From Streptomyces virginiae (GTDB lineage: Bacteria > Actinomycetota > Actinomycetes > Streptomycetales > Streptomycetaceae), in contig NZ_JOAK01000003.1 in assembly GCF_000720455.1 (NCBI RefSeq), forward strand, positions 496,001-560,000: DNA of 64,000 nt, written 5' to 3'. The notes beneath the pieces are model-generated. The model saw only the letters and a program-made list of their open reading frames with translations, searched no databases and had not been told where the DNA came from. The position numbers were made by a program, and so were the translations under genes. Positions 43,306 through 50,936 of this stretch are shown piece by piece. How positions within the stretch are numbered: position 1 is the first letter of the stretch; every line of letters starts with the position of its first letter.

Positions 43306-44250
43306 ATGAGCACCCCATCCGAGCCCCGGCACCACGAGTCCGCACCGGAGCTGGACGCGATCGTCGGCGAGCGGCGCCAACTGATCAACCTCGGCTACCG
43401 CCTGCTCGGTTCACTGGCCGAGGCCGAGGACGTCGTGCAGGAGACGTACACCCGCTGGTACGCGATGTCGCGGGAGCAGCAGGAAGCCATCGAGTCACCC
43501 GGCGCCTGGCTGACGAAGGTGGCCGGCCGGATCTGCCTGGACGTGCTCGGTTCGGCGCGGGCGCGGCGGGAGCGCTACGTCGGCGCGTGGATACCCGAGC
43601 CGCTGCCCGACCGGGGGGAGTGGTCCGCCGGCGGGGGAGCGGGCGGCGGCCGCGTACCGGCGGACCCCGCGGACCAGGTCACCCTCGACGAGTCCGTGAA
43701 CATGGCCTTCCTCGTCGTCCTGGAGGCCATGACACCGGCCGAACGCGTCGCGTTCATCCTGCACGACGTCTTCCGCTACCCCTTCGCCGACGTCGCGGAG
43801 ATCGTCGGCCGCACGCCCGCGGCCTGCCGGCAACTGGCGTCATCGGCCCGCCGGCGCATCCGCGCCGGACGCACACCGGCGGCCCCGGTCGCGGGACAGG
43901 CCGCTCTCGTACGGCATTTCAAGGAGGCGTGGGAGTCCAGGGACATCAAGGCCCTCGTCGGCCTCCTCGACCCCGACGCCGTCATGACCGCCGACGGCGG
44001 CGGCATGGTCGGTACGGTCCTGCGCCCGGTCGAGGGCGCCGAGAGCATCGCCCAGTACCTGATCCACATCGCGGACAAGGCCCGGGGGCTGGAGCTGGTG
44101 GAGCGCAGGGTCAACGGCCGGCCCGGCCTCGTCGCCCAACACACCGGCGTACCGGTGACGGTGGCGGCGTTCGAGATCAACGACGGCCGCGTCAGCCGCA
44201 TCTGGGCGGTCCGCAACCCCGAGAAGCTCCGCGCGTGGACGGAGGGCTGA
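43306..44250 (+). CDS. sigJ: ECF41-type sigma factor (SigJ-like) with SnoaL-like C-terminal domain
   Basis: 314-aa sigma factor. Region 2 (INLGYRLLGSLAEAEDVVQE) and region 4 (AFILHDVFRYPFADVAEIVG, AACRQLASSARRRI) are followed by a SnoaL_2-like domain. It carries the ECF41 signatures: a PEPLPD linker word, a TADGGG segment and a C-terminal NPEKL (NPDKL variant). In ECF41 proteins the C-terminal domain replaces the anti-sigma factor and tunes activity. ATG 43306 is preceded by GAGGGAG. The usual neighbours (carboxymuconolactone decarboxylase or oxidoreductase) are absent; the divergent gene encodes a membrane protein. Confidence 0.9.
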   Translation: MSTPSEPRHHESAPELDAIVGERRQLINLGYRLLGSLAEAEDVVQETYTRWYAMSREQQEAIESPGAWLTKVAGRICLDVLGSARARRERYVGAWIPEPLPDRGEWSAGGGAGGGRVPADPADQVTLDESVNMAFLVVLEAMTPAERVAFILHDVFRYPFADVAEIVGRTPAACRQLASSARRRIRAGRTPAAPVAGQAALVRHFKEAWESRDIKALVGLLDPDAVMTADGGGMVGTVLRPVEGAESIAQYLIHIADKARGLELVERRVNGRPGLVAQHTGVPVTVAAFEINDGRVSRIWAVRNPEKLRAWTEG

Positions 44251-44332
44251 GCCGCGCCCGTGCCTGCGGCCGTGTCTGGGCCCGGGTGGTGGGGCGCGCG
44301 GGTTGCCGTGGGCCCCACCACCCGGCCGTCGC

Positions 44333-44773
44333 CTACCCCGTGGGCCCCAGGCGCGGGGCGGTCTGCTGCGCGTGGATCAGGGGCTTGCAGGGAGAAGACA
44401 GCGATGCTGCTGCCGCGCGCAGGAGGCGTTCCACGGCGCGGGAGCGATGGGTGAGCCTGAGGCGGCGTCCCTGCCGGGGCCACCAGTCCAATGCGGCCAG
44501 GAAGCCGGAGTCGCAGAAGGTGACCCGCGAACAGTCCAGCACCAGGCCGGTGATGCCGTTGTCGGCCGCCGAGGCCAGGAACGCCCGCAGCGGAGCGGCG
44601 CTGAAGTGGTCGATCTCGCCCGCGAGGTGCACGACCAGGGTGGCGCCGAGGGTGGTGCAGGAGCGGATCAGTATGACGCCGGGCGCGGTGTCCGCGCCCG
44701 AGTCGTGCACGGTGGGCGGAGCCTCGGTCGCGAGCGGGGCGGGCAGTATCGGGGCGGTGCTTGAGGTATTCAC
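44333..44773 (-). CDS. STAS-domain anti-sigma factor antagonist
   Basis: About 146 aa from GTG 44773. The STAS domain is visible (LVVHLAGEIDHFSAAPLRAF, GLVLDCSRVTFCDSGFLAAL). The serine in CDSGF matches the position phosphorylated by RsbW-type kinases in partner switching. N- and C-terminal extensions are low-complexity; the C-terminal one has two Cys. It is convergent with the ECF41 gene. Its kinase and phosphatase partners may be any of the HATPase and SpoIIE proteins in this window (inference). Confidence 0.85.
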   Translation of the reverse strand: MNTSSTAPILPAPLATEAPPTVHDSGADTAPGVILIRSCTTLGATLVVHLAGEIDHFSAAPLRAFLASAADNGITGLVLDCSRVTFCDSGFLAALDWWPRQGRRLRLTHRSRAVERLLRAAAASLSSPCKPLIHAQQTAPRLGPTG

Positions 44774-44981
44774 ATCCTCATCAACGCCTCCCGCAGGGTG
44801 TCGGGAAACGCGCGGCACGCCCCATTCACCCCATGCGACCAGCCCGTATCCCCGGAAGGGGGAAAGCTGCCACCCGGATGAGGCAGTGGGTGGCCGGGGG
44901 AACGACTTCCCCGCCCGCCCCGGTGCCGCAGCGCGGTGTGCGGCGGCTGCGGCGCCGTGGAGAGCGACGAACGCCTGTCGG

Positions 44982-46739
44982 TCAGACCCGCCACGTCAGC
45001 CAGGGGTCCTCACGGCAGTCCTGCTGGAAGGCGGGATCGTTCGTCCCGCCGCCGACCCGGGCCGCCACGCATTTGCCGCTGTTGACGTTGACCAGCTGCC
45101 ACGCGGCGGAGGCGGCGTGGAAACGCATCGTCCACAACTGGTCCGGGAAGAGACCCTGCCGGTCCCCGCACAGGTACTGGGTCACGGCGGCGTCGTTGGT
45201 GACCCGGGCCGCGTCCACGGACAGGCACAGGCCGCTGAACCGGTTGCGGATCGAGTAGACGGTCCCGGCCGTGCCGCTGGACTCCTTCGTGAGGTGCCAC
45301 AGCTGTTCGTGGTCCTCACCGCACTCGGCCAGGCCCAGCGGGTCGGCGGGAGTGGCGCTGTCCCGGGGTACGGCCAGACACCTGCGGCTGCCCGTGTTGG
45401 CCAGCCGGACCAGACCGGCCGCCGGTACGGACGGTTCCGCACCGGCTGGGGGAGGCGACTGCGGGGCCGTGGCAGTGGGCGGGGTCGGCCCGCCCGCGGC
45501 TGGTGCGAGGGTGTGCGGGGACGCCGGACCGGACGTGGGCGGCGGCGAGGCGGGCGGCCGCTCGGCCGGCGGCGACGCGGGCGCGGGGGCGGCGCCGGAC
45601 GGCCCGGCCGACGGGGTCGGGGAACCGGGCACCGGGCCGGTCGGCGCCCCGCCGGGGGCCGGGGCCTGCAGCCGGTCCGGGCCTGCCCCGACCGGGACGA
45701 CCAGCGGCTGCCGCCCGCCGAGGACGACCAGCGCCGCCGCGGTGATCGCGACGACGCCGAGCACCGCCGCGGCGACGAAACCCGCGCGGGTGGACGTGAC
45801 GGCCCGCGCGACCGGCGGGGCGGCCACGGCGAGCGCGGCCCGGGAGGCGGTGGCCGAAGCGGGGGAAGCGGTGGAAGCGACGGTGACCGGCGCCGCCGTC
45901 AGCCGATCGACGCGTTCCAGGACCACCCCCTCGATCGGCCCCTCGTACGCGCGGCACTCCTCGTCCACCTCGTGCTCCAGGCGCCGCACCTCCCCTCGCA
46001 CGTACTCCAGCACGTCTGCCGTCCGGGCCAGTTCGCGTGCGAGCCCGCCGCCGCCCGGAGGCAGCGCCCTCCTCCCGTATGCCGCGGTGATCCGCCGTGC
46101 CGCCGCGCGGACGGCCCACGCTGCGGCGAGCTGCTCCATCGCACGGTCCAGCAACCCGCCCGCTGCCACCGGCCCGGGCCCGGACGTCCGCCCGGAGGCT
46201 GGCCGTTGTTCGGGCCCCGCTGCCGACGGATCCGCCGCATACGGCTCCGACGCGTACGAATCCTCCGCATAATCCTCCGCCGACGGATCCTCCGCCGCGC
46301 CCGCCCGCCGGGGCCGCTCCCCGGCGCCCTCCCGCTCCGCGAGCAGCGTGGCGATCACCGTGGCCAGCTGCCGGACGATCCGTTCCGACTCCGCGAGATC
46401 CGCCTCGGCGCGCCGCAACGCCTCGTCCAGCCGGGGCGGAGGCTCGGCGTCCGCCCCGGCGACCAGGGCGGCGTCGTGCAATCGTCCGGCCCGGCGCAGC
46501 ATGGCCTCGCGACCCCGCCCGTCGCGCACCCGGTCCCGTACCACCGCGTTGAGCCGGCCCAGCGGGATGATCCGGGTCCCGGAGCGGTACTCGCCCCAGC
46601 TCGTCTTCCCCCCGCCGTACCGCTGTGCCATCTCGCGCACCGTGAGCCCTGCGGTGAGGTCGACCAAGAACCGGGCGAGGTCGTCCGCCGCCCCCGTCGC
46701 GCCCTTCATGGCCCCCTGCGGGCGCCCCGCTCGCGCCAT
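44982..46739 (-). CDS. HTH, coiled-coil, single-TM and ricin-type lectin protein
   Basis: 585-aa type II membrane protein. An N-terminal HTH-like region (LVDLTAGLTVREMAQRYGGG, SWGEYRSGTRIIPLGRLNAVV, residues 19-65) is followed by a charged helical/coiled-coil part, one TM (FVAAAVLGVVAITAAALVVLG, about 320-341), a long Pro/Ala/Ser linker and a C-terminal ricin-B-like domain (about 438-585) with HEQLWHL, PDQLWTM and GKCVAARVG repeats. The layout suggests DNA or partner binding inside and glycan binding outside. The gene begins within the last 34 bp of the EamA gene and is probably co-transcribed with it. Confidence 0.8.
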   Translation of the reverse strand: MARAGRPQGAMKGATGAADDLARFLVDLTAGLTVREMAQRYGGGKTSWGEYRSGTRIIPLGRLNAVVRDRVRDGRGREAMLRRAGRLHDAALVAGADAEPPPRLDEALRRAEADLAESERIVRQLATVIATLLAEREGAGERPRRAGAAEDPSAEDYAEDSYASEPYAADPSAAGPEQRPASGRTSGPGPVAAGGLLDRAMEQLAAAWAVRAAARRITAAYGRRALPPGGGGLARELARTADVLEYVRGEVRRLEHEVDEECRAYEGPIEGVVLERVDRLTAAPVTVASTASPASATASRAALAVAAPPVARAVTSTRAGFVAAAVLGVVAITAAALVVLGGRQPLVVPVGAGPDRLQAPAPGGAPTGPVPGSPTPSAGPSGAAPAPASPPAERPPASPPPTSGPASPHTLAPAAGGPTPPTATAPQSPPPAGAEPSVPAAGLVRLANTGSRRCLAVPRDSATPADPLGLAECGEDHEQLWHLTKESSGTAGTVYSIRNRFSGLCLSVDAARVTNDAAVTQYLCGDRQGLFPDQLWTMRFHAASAAWQLVNVNSGKCVAARVGGGTNDPAFQQDCREDPWLTWRV

Positions 46740-47878
46740 CCCTGCCCCCTGATCCGTCGGCGGACGACCGGGGCCGTCCGACCTCCTGAGACCGGCTGGT
46801 CAGCCCCTCCGTCCCCGGGCCCCGCCGGACGACTCCGCCACCCGGCGAAGCCCGGGACCACGGAACACCGGCCGGTGGGAACCGTCCAGCGGAAGGCGTG
46901 CTGTTGGCGCGAACCCACCGCGCAATCGTCCGCCCGCGGGGCATCGCCCGGACCGGCCGTGTCCCGCCGGTGCGGGCGGCCGGCCCGCCGGCCCTTGCCC
47001 CCGGGACGGCCGAGGGCGACACCGGCCAGTACGAGCGCCAGCCCGCCCAGCTGCCGGCCCGTCAGCACCTCGCCGGCGACCACCGTCCCGAGCAGGACAC
47101 CCGTGACCGGGTTGAGCAGCCCGATCAGACCCACCGTTCCGGCGGGCAGGTGGCGGAGGCCGGCGAACCAGGCCGCGAAGGCCAGTGCGGTCGCGACCAG
47201 CCCGACGTAGCAGAACGCCAGGAACGCCGCCGGGGACACCGGCGGCGGAGCGCCCTCCACGGCCACGGCGACCGGCAGCAGGAGCAGGCCCCCGGCGGTG
47301 AGCTGCCAGGCCGTCGAAGCGAGCACGCCGGCACCGGCGGCACCGGCGGGGCCTTCGGCGGACCGCTCGCCGCCGGTGTTCCACCGCTTGGTGAGGATGT
47401 GGCCGAAGGACGACACCAGGACCGCCGCGGCCGAGGCCATGACGCCCGGAAAGCTGATCCCGCCCGCTCCGCCGAGCAGCATCAGGCACACCCCGCCGAG
47501 CCCGATCGCGGCGCCCGCCAGATGGGCGGCGCCGGGCCGCTCGGCCACCAGGGCCCAGGCGGAGAGCATCATCACCAGCGGGGATACCGCCATGACGGTG
47601 GAGGCCACGCTCGTCGGCAGCAGCTGCGAGGCGGCGAAGACGAGGACGAAGAACACGCTCACGTTGAGCAGCCCGAGCACCGCGGACCGGCCCCACCAGA
47701 CCCCGCGCGGCAGCCGACGGCACAGTGCCAGCAGCACCAGGCCGGCCGGCAGTGCCCGCAGGGCGGCCCCGTACAGCGGATGGTCCGCCGGCAGGAACGC
47801 GTGGGTGACGAAGTAGTTGGCCCCCCAGGCCACCGGCGCGACCGCGGTCACGGCCACCCAGCGCGTATTACCTTCCAT
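46706..47878 (-). CDS. EamA/DMT family transporter
   Basis: About 390 aa, ten TM helices in two EamA repeats (WVAVTAVAPVAWGANYFVTH, NVSVFFVLVFAASQLLP; AWQLTAGGLLLLPVAV, LPAGTVGLIGLLNPVTGVLL). The start is ATG 47878, inside a CCATGG palindrome and probably leaderless; an alternative ATG at 47899 is in the second palindrome. After the last TM a polar tail of about 85 residues is longer than usual and reads through into the start of the lectin gene, so it may reflect loss of an earlier stop. Likely a metabolite exporter controlled by the divergent MarR. Confidence 0.85.
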   Translation of the reverse strand: MEGNTRWVAVTAVAPVAWGANYFVTHAFLPADHPLYGAALRALPAGLVLLALCRRLPRGVWWGRSAVLGLLNVSVFFVLVFAASQLLPTSVASTVMAVSPLVMMLSAWALVAERPGAAHLAGAAIGLGGVCLMLLGGAGGISFPGVMASAAAVLVSSFGHILTKRWNTGGERSAEGPAGAAGAGVLASTAWQLTAGGLLLLPVAVAVEGAPPPVSPAAFLAFCYVGLVATALAFAAWFAGLRHLPAGTVGLIGLLNPVTGVLLGTVVAGEVLTGRQLGGLALVLAGVALGRPGGKGRRAGRPHRRDTAGPGDAPRADDCAVGSRQQHAFRWTVPTGRCSVVPGFAGWRSRPAGPGDGGADQPVSGGRTAPVVRRRIRGQGWRERGARRGP

Positions 47879-47904
47879 GGAAGGTAATATACCTTCCATG
47901 GAAG
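47866..47904. promoter_or_regulatory. Bidirectional promoter/operator with start codons inside palindromes
   Basis: Two palindromes share the core CTTCCATGGAAG: a perfect 24-bp one at 47866-47889 and a 12-bp one at 47893-47904, with centres 21 bp apart (two helical turns). The A/T box between them reads TAATAT on the plus strand, 7 nt before ATG 47898, and TATATT on the minus strand, 7 nt before ATG 47878. It can therefore serve as -10 element for two leaderless divergent transcripts. MarR binding would cover both. Confidence 0.7.
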
Positions 47905-48458
47905 CCAATGAGCCGTCCGAGGGCCCACCCGGAGAGCCGTCTGCGGAGCCGTCCGGGGAGTACGGGCCTGCCGCGGACCGTGTGGCCCGCATCCAGGCCG
48001 ACTGGCGGCGCGAACGGCCCGACCTGGATGTCGGCCCCCAGGGCGTCATCGGCCGGCTGCACCGCCTCGCCGACCGCCTCGGAGCGGAGCTCCGCCTCGT
48101 CTACGACCGGTACGGGCTCGGCGAGGGGGAGTTCGACGTCCTGTGCGCGCTCCGCCGCGCGGGGGAGCCGTTCGAACGGGCACCGGGCGAGCTCGCCGCC
48201 CACACCATGGTCACCACCGGTGCGATGACGAAGCGGATCGACCGTCTGGAACGCTCGGGGCTCGTCACCCGCCGCCGCGCCGGCGACGACCAGCGAGGCC
48301 GCATCGTCGCCCTCACCCCGGCCGGCCGCGACCTCGTCGACCGTGCCTTCACCGACCACATGAGCAACGAACGCCGGCTGCTCGACCTCGTGACGCCCGA
48401 GGAGGCGGCGGCACTGGAAAGGCTCCTCACCGCCTGGCTCACCCGTCTGGAGGACTGA
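47898..48458 (+). CDS. MarR family transcriptional regulator
   Basis: 186-aa winged-helix regulator from ATG 47898 (or 47877). The core is LVYDRYGLGEGEFDVLCALRR, TMVTTGAMTKRIDRLERSGLV (recognition helix) and RAGDDQRGRIVALTPAGR (wing). The N-terminal 25 residues are low-complexity. Its start codon overlaps the operator it presumably binds, giving direct autorepression and repression of the EamA transporter gene. Confidence 0.92.
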   Translation: MEANEPSEGPPGEPSAEPSGEYGPAADRVARIQADWRRERPDLDVGPQGVIGRLHRLADRLGAELRLVYDRYGLGEGEFDVLCALRRAGEPFERAPGELAAHTMVTTGAMTKRIDRLERSGLVTRRRAGDDQRGRIVALTPAGRDLVDRAFTDHMSNERRLLDLVTPEEAAALERLLTAWLTRLED

Positions 48459-48500
48459 GCCGGAGGAACGGGGGCCGAGCCGGCCGGGTCGGGCCACGGG

Positions 48501-48871
48501 TCAGGCCACGGGCCGGACCCGGTCGCCGGACCCGTGCCGCAGGGCGGCCCGCAGCCGGTCGCGGGCCTCGGTCTGGGCGGCGATCCGTGCGTCGAGGACG
48601 GCCATCCGTTCCAGCGCCACCCGCAGCCCCCTCTCCGAGGGCGGCGCGGCGGCCACATCGCCGTCCAGGCAGGGCAGGAACACCTGTACGTCGTCGAGGG
48701 TGAGTCCGGCGGCGAGGAGGCAGCGGATGTTCCGGACCCGCACCACGGCCCCGTCGTCGTACGCGCGATAGCCGTTGGGGGTCCGCTCGGAGCTGATCAG
48801 ACCGGCCTGTTCGTAGTGCCGCAGGGCACGGGGAGTCGTCCCCGTGCCCTGGCCAGCTCGCCGATCCTCAC
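48501..48871 (-). pseudogene. MerR family regulator with a frameshift in the HTH
   Basis: GTG 48871 starts VRIGELARA, the first helix of a MerR protein. One base appears to be missing near 48850; the next frame continues TGTTPRALRHYEQAGLI, RTPNGYRAYDDGAVVRVRNI and LRVALERMAVLDARI. A rescue start at GTG 48902, overlapping the SDR stop, would give a protein lacking the normal first helix. It lies 27 bp downstream of the SDR gene, and the SDR promoter keeps a MerR-type operator. Real frameshift versus sequencing error cannot be decided here. Confidence 0.7.
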
Positions 48872-48898
48872 GTGATCCACCCCCGGGGGCCAGTCCTA

Positions 48899-49660
48899 TC
48901 ACGCCACGACCGCCCCGCCGTCGACCGGGAGGACGACTCCGGTGACGAACGACGCGGCCGGCGACGCGAGCCGGGTGATGGCCCATGCCACCTCCTCGGG
49001 CCGGCCGATGCGGCCCAGCGGGGTGTGGGCGAGCTGCCATTCCCGCACCGCCGCCCGGCGCTCCGGCGTCAGGCCCTGGTGTTCGCCGATCGGGGTGTCG
49101 ACCGCGCCGGGGGCGACCGCCACCACACGGATGCCGCGAGGTGCCAGCTCGACCGCCCAGCTGCGCGTCAGCAGTTCCAGCGCGGTCTTGGTCGCCGCGT
49201 AGACCGAGCTGCCCGGCCAGGCCCGCTGGCCCACCGACGTACTCACATTGACGATCACCCCGCTGCTCGCCTCCAGCGCGGGCAGCGCGGCCTGGGCCAG
49301 GAGGACGGGGGCGACCAGGTTGGTGGCGATCTGCGGGGTGATCGACTCCGGGGTGAGGCTGCCGAGGGCGCCGCTGCGCACGACGGCGGCATTGTTGACC
49401 AGTACGTCCAGCCGGCCGTACAGCTCCTGTGCGGTGTCGACGATCCGCTCGGGCTCGCCCGCGCCGGTGATGTCCGCGGCCAGTGGGGTGATCCGGTCAT
49501 GGAGGGCGGCGGTCTCGCGGAGCGGTTCGGCCCGCCGGCCGACGGCGACCACGTGGGCTCCCTCGGCGGCGAAGGCCCGGGCGGTGGCCCGGCCGATCCC
49601 GCTGCCGGCCCCGGTGACGACGACGACCCTGCTGCCCTGCGGTGCGGTGCTGATGTCCAT
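48899..49660 (-). CDS. SDR family oxidoreductase
   Basis: 253-aa classical SDR. TGAGSGIGRATARAF binds NAD(P), NNAAV follows, the catalytic Ser is in VSTSVGQ and Tyr/Lys in YAATKTA; the C-terminus ends LPVDGGAVVA. ATG 49660 was chosen; the frame is open further upstream but through the operator. MerR-regulated SDR genes with this layout are common in streptomycetes. The substrate is unknown. Confidence 0.9.
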   Translation of the reverse strand: MDISTAPQGSRVVVVTGAGSGIGRATARAFAAEGAHVVAVGRRAEPLRETAALHDRITPLAADITGAGEPERIVDTAQELYGRLDVLVNNAAVVRSGALGSLTPESITPQIATNLVAPVLLAQAALPALEASSGVIVNVSTSVGQRAWPGSSVYAATKTALELLTRSWAVELAPRGIRVVAVAPGAVDTPIGEHQGLTPERRAAVREWQLAHTPLGRIGRPEEVAWAITRLASPAASFVTGVVLPVDGGAVVA

Positions 49661-49674
49661 GCCCCGATCGTTCA

Positions 49675-49696
49675 ACCTTGCCGTCAGTGGCAAGGT
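49675..49696. promoter_or_regulatory. MerR-type operator upstream of the SDR gene
   Basis: ACCTTGCC-6-GGCAAGGT, perfect 8-bp arms. On the minus strand the -35-like TTGACC overlaps one arm and the repeat fills a long (about 19 bp) spacer, as in MerR/SoxR-controlled promoters. It is 15 bp before the SDR start. Confidence 0.65.
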
Positions 49697-49806
49697 CAAG
49701 CGGTCGGCGGCCGGCCGCCGACCGGGTCGGCGAAAGATCGACTTCCCGGAGAGGGGGCGCACCGCGAAAATGGGGGAGGGGTCCGACCGGGAGGCTGGGG
49801 CGTGTG

Positions 49807-50010
49807 ATGGCGGAAACAGAAGACGCACTTACCATCCGCGCTGTCGCCGAACGGCTGATGAAAGCGCACCCACAGCTCGACGCCGGCCTGGTGCGCAGCT
49901 CGGTGCAGACGGCCTACGAGGAACTCAGGTACGCGCGTGTGCGTACCTATCTGCCGGTCCTGATGGAACGCAGGGCCCAGGACCTGCTGCCTTCCGAGGT
50001 GACGGAATGA
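49807..50010 (+). CDS. Three-helix-bundle dimerisation-type small protein
   Basis: 67-aa helical protein (LTIRAVAERLMKAHPQLDAG, VRSSVQTAYEELRYARVRTY, LPVLMERRAQDLL). The pattern matches small actinobacterial proteins described as three-helix bundle dimerisation domains. Its stop overlaps the start of the nonapeptide-repeat gene (ATGA), so the two are translated together and may interact. Confidence 0.7.
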   Translation: MAETEDALTIRAVAERLMKAHPQLDAGLVRSSVQTAYEELRYARVRTYLPVLMERRAQDLLPSEVTE

Positions 50011-50429
50011 GCCCGAAGACCTGGGCGCATCCGTCGGCGAGGCCGTGGTGCGGGGAGGGGCGGTCCTACCTCTCCCTCGGCTCCAAGGACTCGATCCTGT
50101 CGATCGGCTCCGTCGGGTCCGTGCTGTCGATCGGATCGGTCGGGTCGGTCCTGTCCGTCGGATCGGTGGGCTCCGCCCTCTCGGCCGCGTCCATCGGCTC
50201 CTCCCTCTCGCTCCTCTCCGCCGGGTCCTGGCTCAGCATGGGCTCGCTGCTGTCCGCACGGTCCCGCTGGTCGGTGCTCTCCTGGCGCTCGCGCGACGGA
50301 TTCCTGGCGGCAGGACTCCTCGCCGCGACCGCCGTGACCGCCACCGCCACCGCCACCGCCGCCCTCCGCACGACGCACCGCCGCGACCGGCCCGCCGACG
50401 CGGCCCGCAGGCGCGGGGCGGTCCGCTGA
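50007..50429 (+). CDS. Nonapeptide-repeat (S-x-L-S-x-G-S-x-G) protein with C-terminal TM
   Basis: 140-aa protein overlapping the three-helix gene by 4 bp. After a Trp/Cys N-terminus (TWAHPSARPWCGEG) come about six tandem nonapeptides of the type SILSIGSVG / SVLSVGSVG, decaying toward ARSRWSVLSW. A TM helix (FLAAGLLAATAVTATATATAAL) and a basic tail follow. The 9-residue Ser/Gly/hydrophobic period suggests a beta-solenoid or stacked sheet. I recognise no named family. Confidence 0.7.
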   Translation: MSPKTWAHPSARPWCGEGRSYLSLGSKDSILSIGSVGSVLSIGSVGSVLSVGSVGSALSAASIGSSLSLLSAGSWLSMGSLLSARSRWSVLSWRSRDGFLAAGLLAATAVTATATATAALRTTHRRDRPADAARRRGAVR

Positions 50430-50438
50430 GACGCGGAC

Positions 50439-50473
50439 GAAGGGGCCCCGAGAACGATCCTCGGGGCCCCTTC
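50439..50473. terminator. Bidirectional terminator hairpin
   Basis: GAAGGGGCCCCGAG and CTCGGGGCCCCTTC, 14 bp perfect arms with a 7-nt loop, between the convergent nonapeptide-repeat and HTH genes. The flanking A and T bases give short tails in both directions. Confidence 0.8.
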
Positions 50474-50499
50474 GGGCGAGCGCGGCGGCGTTCCCCCGG

Positions 50500-50787
50500 C
50501 TACTTCGCCTTGAGCAGCTGGTCGACCCGCGGTACGGACAGACCGGTCAGTTCCGCGACCTGCTTGAGGGTGCGGCCCTGCTTCAACTCGCCCACGGCGG
50601 CACTGCGTATGAGCTTGGCCTGCTTGGCGCCGGTGAGCAGTTCGTCGGTGACCAGCCGGGCGCCGCGTTCACGGGTGAGCGGGGACTCGATCTCGGCGAG
50701 GCGCGTACGGACCGCCTGCATGTACTGGTCCGTCAGGGCACGCAGGTCGTCGTACACCTGCTCGTCATTCGTGCTGGTATCGGTCAT
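50500..50787 (-). CDS. Small helix-turn-helix protein
   Basis: 95-aa protein. An N-terminal helical part (DDLRALTDQYMQAVRTRLAE) is followed by a C-terminal HTH (LKQGRTLKQVAELTGLSVPRVDQLL) like sigma region 4 or LuxR-type modules. No sensor domain. Convergent with the nonapeptide-repeat gene. Possible DNA-binding regulator; target unknown. Confidence 0.75.
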   Translation of the reverse strand: MTDTSTNDEQVYDDLRALTDQYMQAVRTRLAEIESPLTRERGARLVTDELLTGAKQAKLIRSAAVGELKQGRTLKQVAELTGLSVPRVDQLLKAK

Positions 50788-50936
50788 GTGGGTCAGCGTA
50801 CTTGTAAGTAGTTCGCGGTCGGCTGCTTCCGGCGCCTCTCGAAGTCCGTTGCAGGGCAACCTTGTTCGCGCGCCGTGGTCGTACGCCACCTCCTCACCTC
50901 GGCGGGCGCGGCGGCGTGGCAGGGGCAGTGGGACAC

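Noticed and set aside
43587..47210. Plus-strand open frame of about 1200 codons
   Set aside because: It runs antisense or out of frame through the ECF41, STAS, lectin and EamA genes and encodes Arg/Pro/Gly-rich nonsense.
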